Assembly: GCA_023396795.1 (NCBI GenBank)
Contig: JAEWUY010000113.1
Location: forward strand, 1 to 7,073
From: Bacillota bacterium
Lineage (GTDB): Bacteria; Bacillota_I; Bacilli_A; RFN20; CAG-826
Length of the DNA stretch: 7,073 bases
Reading direction: 5' to 3'
How positions within the stretch are numbered: position 1 is the first letter of the stretch; each line of letters begins with the position of its first letter. A model generated the notes under the pieces. It was given only the letters and a program-made list of their open reading frames with translations. It searched no databases and had not been told where the DNA came from. The translations under genes were made by a program, and so were the position numbers. This document shows, piece by piece, positions 5,630-7,073 of this stretch.

Positions 5630-7000
5630 ATGCAACAAATAAAGAAAATATCCGCGGTTCTAATAACCGGTATTTTAACGCTTGGAGTATTTTTGACTTG
5701 GAACAGTATTAAGACAAGAGAAACATTCGCTAATGACCAAACTTATACTTATGTGTATGGTGATGGAGTGGCGGTAGAAACTGGAGTAAGAAATTATACT
5801 GCTGGAGATTTTACAATTACGCATCGCAAAAATGATGCCTCATATAACATTGCTACTACGTATTCAGAACTCCGGGTATACGCCAAACAATCACTAGAGT
5901 TTTATCCAACCGAAATAAGCTCGCGGTATATTACTGGTTTAGAAATTACCTCTACTGATTATACCTATGCTAATGCCCTAGCTAATGCGACACTTATGGC
6001 GGGTGCTGATGCCGAGACAGCGACACCGCAAAGCGGCATCGCCACTACCAACGCAAATATTGCTTCTTTTGATCTTTCTTCAATTACTAATTGCAGATTT
6101 TTTAAGTTAACGGTTGCTAATCATGCTTATTTATCAAGTTTAAAGATTATTTATGACTTAGTGCCCTTACCTGTCTATACACATGATTTTATGTCTGGAG
6201 ATTTAGGACTAGGCGGAACAATTCCAAATTCGTCAGTGTCGTTAAGTGGCTTATCCTGGCAAATAACTTCTTCATGGCAAAATATTGAGTCTAGTTATTC
6301 ATATAGCTTTGATGAAACACACGGCCTTATTATTGGCGAGGATAATGATTCATTTGATTCTTTTTCCTTGCGTTCATCAATTCCTGATTTTGCAATTAAT
6401 TCAATTGAGATATATGCCTCGGGTTTATCAGGAATCGAAGGGACGATTGATGTTTCCGTTGGGGGAACCAATCCTTTTGATTCCGTTTATATTCCTGACC
6501 AATCAATATCAAATTATTCATCGTTTATCTTTGATAACTCAGTATTTGGCCACATCAATATATCCTTCACGCAAACTTCAAATCAATCTCTATATTTAAA
6601 ACAAATTATTATTAATGGATCAAATTCAATTGATATATCTAGCGCAATGACTTTTGCTCGTAATCTAGAAGCCTTTGATACTTGTGGTAATGGTGAGGGA
6701 TTAGACACTCTTGTTGATAGTTATAATTCTTTAAGCACGATGGCCAAAGAATATCTTGAGTACGTAAAACTCGATGACTATAACAATATTGGTCAAAGCG
6801 CGAGCACATCTATTCAGAAGAATGTCGTTCTCGCCACTGATAAATGGGAATACATTACAAACGCTTTTGCAAGTCCTTCCGGCGTTGGAATAATCAGCAA
6901 CCAGAAAACGGCATCGCTTTTGTTTATCGTCTGTCTTTCAATCGTCACATTATCGTGTTTTGTATTCTTGCTTTATCGAAAACATAGACATTCGACATAA
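5630..7000 (+). CDS. Secreted, membrane-anchored surface protein with beta-sandwich modules
   Basis: This 456-aa exported protein is of unknown function. The signal peptide (residues 1-34) has KK at 5-6, a hydrophobic core ISAVLITGILTLGVFLTW, and a likely cleavage at TFA|ND. Two beta-rich modules follow. Module 1 (about 36-176) has LRVYAKQSLEF and ends LSSLKIIYD. Module 2 (about 177-330) carries GTIDVSVGGTNPF and ends FTQTSNQSLYLKQIIING. Both resemble the repeated beta modules seen in many secreted Firmicutes and Bacteroidetes proteins with endings of the form YIKSIxIT. Residues 337-413 are a shorter, helical version of the C-terminal domain of the 647-aa protein, with SSAMTFA, Cys352, the segment LVDSYNSL and DKWEYI (404-409). 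A membrane helix (428-448) and the basic tail RKHRHST complete the anchor. It lacks the Ig-like repeats of the 647-aa protein. Promoter and ribosome binding site are strong, so good expression is expected. No terminator was seen in the 73 nt after the stop. Confidence 0.92.
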   Translation: MQQIKKISAVLITGILTLGVFLTWNSIKTRETFANDQTYTYVYGDGVAVETGVRNYTAGDFTITHRKNDASYNIATTYSELRVYAKQSLEFYPTEISSRYITGLEITSTDYTYANALANATLMAGADAETATPQSGIATTNANIASFDLSSITNCRFFKLTVANHAYLSSLKIIYDLVPLPVYTHDFMSGDLGLGGTIPNSSVSLSGLSWQITSSWQNIESSYSYSFDETHGLIIGEDNDSFDSFSLRSSIPDFAINSIEIYASGLSGIEGTIDVSVGGTNPFDSVYIPDQSISNYSSFIFDNSVFGHINISFTQTSNQSLYLKQIIINGSNSIDISSAMTFARNLEAFDTCGNGEGLDTLVDSYNSLSTMAKEYLEYVKLDDYNNIGQSASTSIQKNVVLATDKWEYITNAFASPSGVGIISNQKTASLLFIVCLSIVTLSCFVFLLYRKHRHST

Positions 7001-7043
7001 GAATGCACTATAAGTATTTGCCTTATGCCACCAATACTATGCT

Positions 7044-7072
7044 TTCAGCGATTATCATAATTAAGGTATACT
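7044..7072 (+). promoter_or_regulatory. Very tentative promoter at the right edge
   Basis: TATACT (7067-7072) matches the -10 consensus at five bases and has TTCAGC (3 of 6) 17 nt upstream at 7044-7049. If real it would serve a gene beyond the window. The rest of 7001-7073 shows no gene and only a weak 5-bp hairpin (ATAAG with CTTAT). Confidence 0.22.
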
Positions 7073-7073
7073 G

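Noticed and set aside
6285..6599. + strand ORF of 104 codons inside the 456-aa gene
   Set aside because: It is out of frame with a gene that has a signal peptide, domains and an anchor, and its translation shows no recognisable pattern.
1..7073. tRNA, rRNA, CRISPR arrays, insertion sequences
   Set aside because: No cloverleaf or rRNA motifs, no regularly spaced direct repeats, and no transposase-like protein or terminal inverted repeats were seen.

Overview
The window reads as chromosomal DNA from a low-GC member of the Bacilli, most likely an uncultured wall-less or Mollicutes-related lineage (Acholeplasma/Izemoplasma/RF39-like). This placement is inference from AT-rich codon use, an ECF-type folate transporter beside folC, and surface proteins anchored by a C-terminal membrane helix with no LPXTG motif. 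All 11 Trp codons I found in the called genes are TGG and no TGA is used as sense or stop, so the standard bacterial code fits and the Mycoplasma/Spiroplasma code does not.

Left part (1-2010): the 3' end of a tight three-gene folate operon on the + strand. folC (folylpolyglutamate synthase, 5' end outside the window) is followed after 1 nt by a folate-family ECF transporter substrate-binding protein (folT), then after 2 nt by a 64-aa acidic, single-helix membrane protein of unknown role. FolT would import folate and FolC would trap it by polyglutamylation.

Middle part (2011-4086): a promoter, a strong Shine-Dalgarno site and a 647-aa secreted surface protein with Ig-like modules and a C-terminal membrane anchor, closed by a clear intrinsic terminator. 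Next (4111-4566) is a small five-helix membrane protein with no Shine-Dalgarno site, which may be made from a nearly leaderless mRNA.

Right part (4603-7073): a - strand gene for a secreted or membrane-anchored beta-rich protein of unknown function. It is divergent from a second + strand surface protein (456 aa) across a 172-nt intergenic region that holds a 21-bp dyad and a good sigma-70-type promoter.

The most interesting signal is that the two large surface proteins, although different in their N-terminal parts, appear to share an extracellular beta module and a C-terminal helical domain with one conserved Cys and a [RK][YW]xYI motif. In both, this domain is followed by a membrane helix and a basic tail. 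It looks like a lineage-specific display or anchoring architecture. None of the three surface or exported proteins could be given a biochemical function from sequence.
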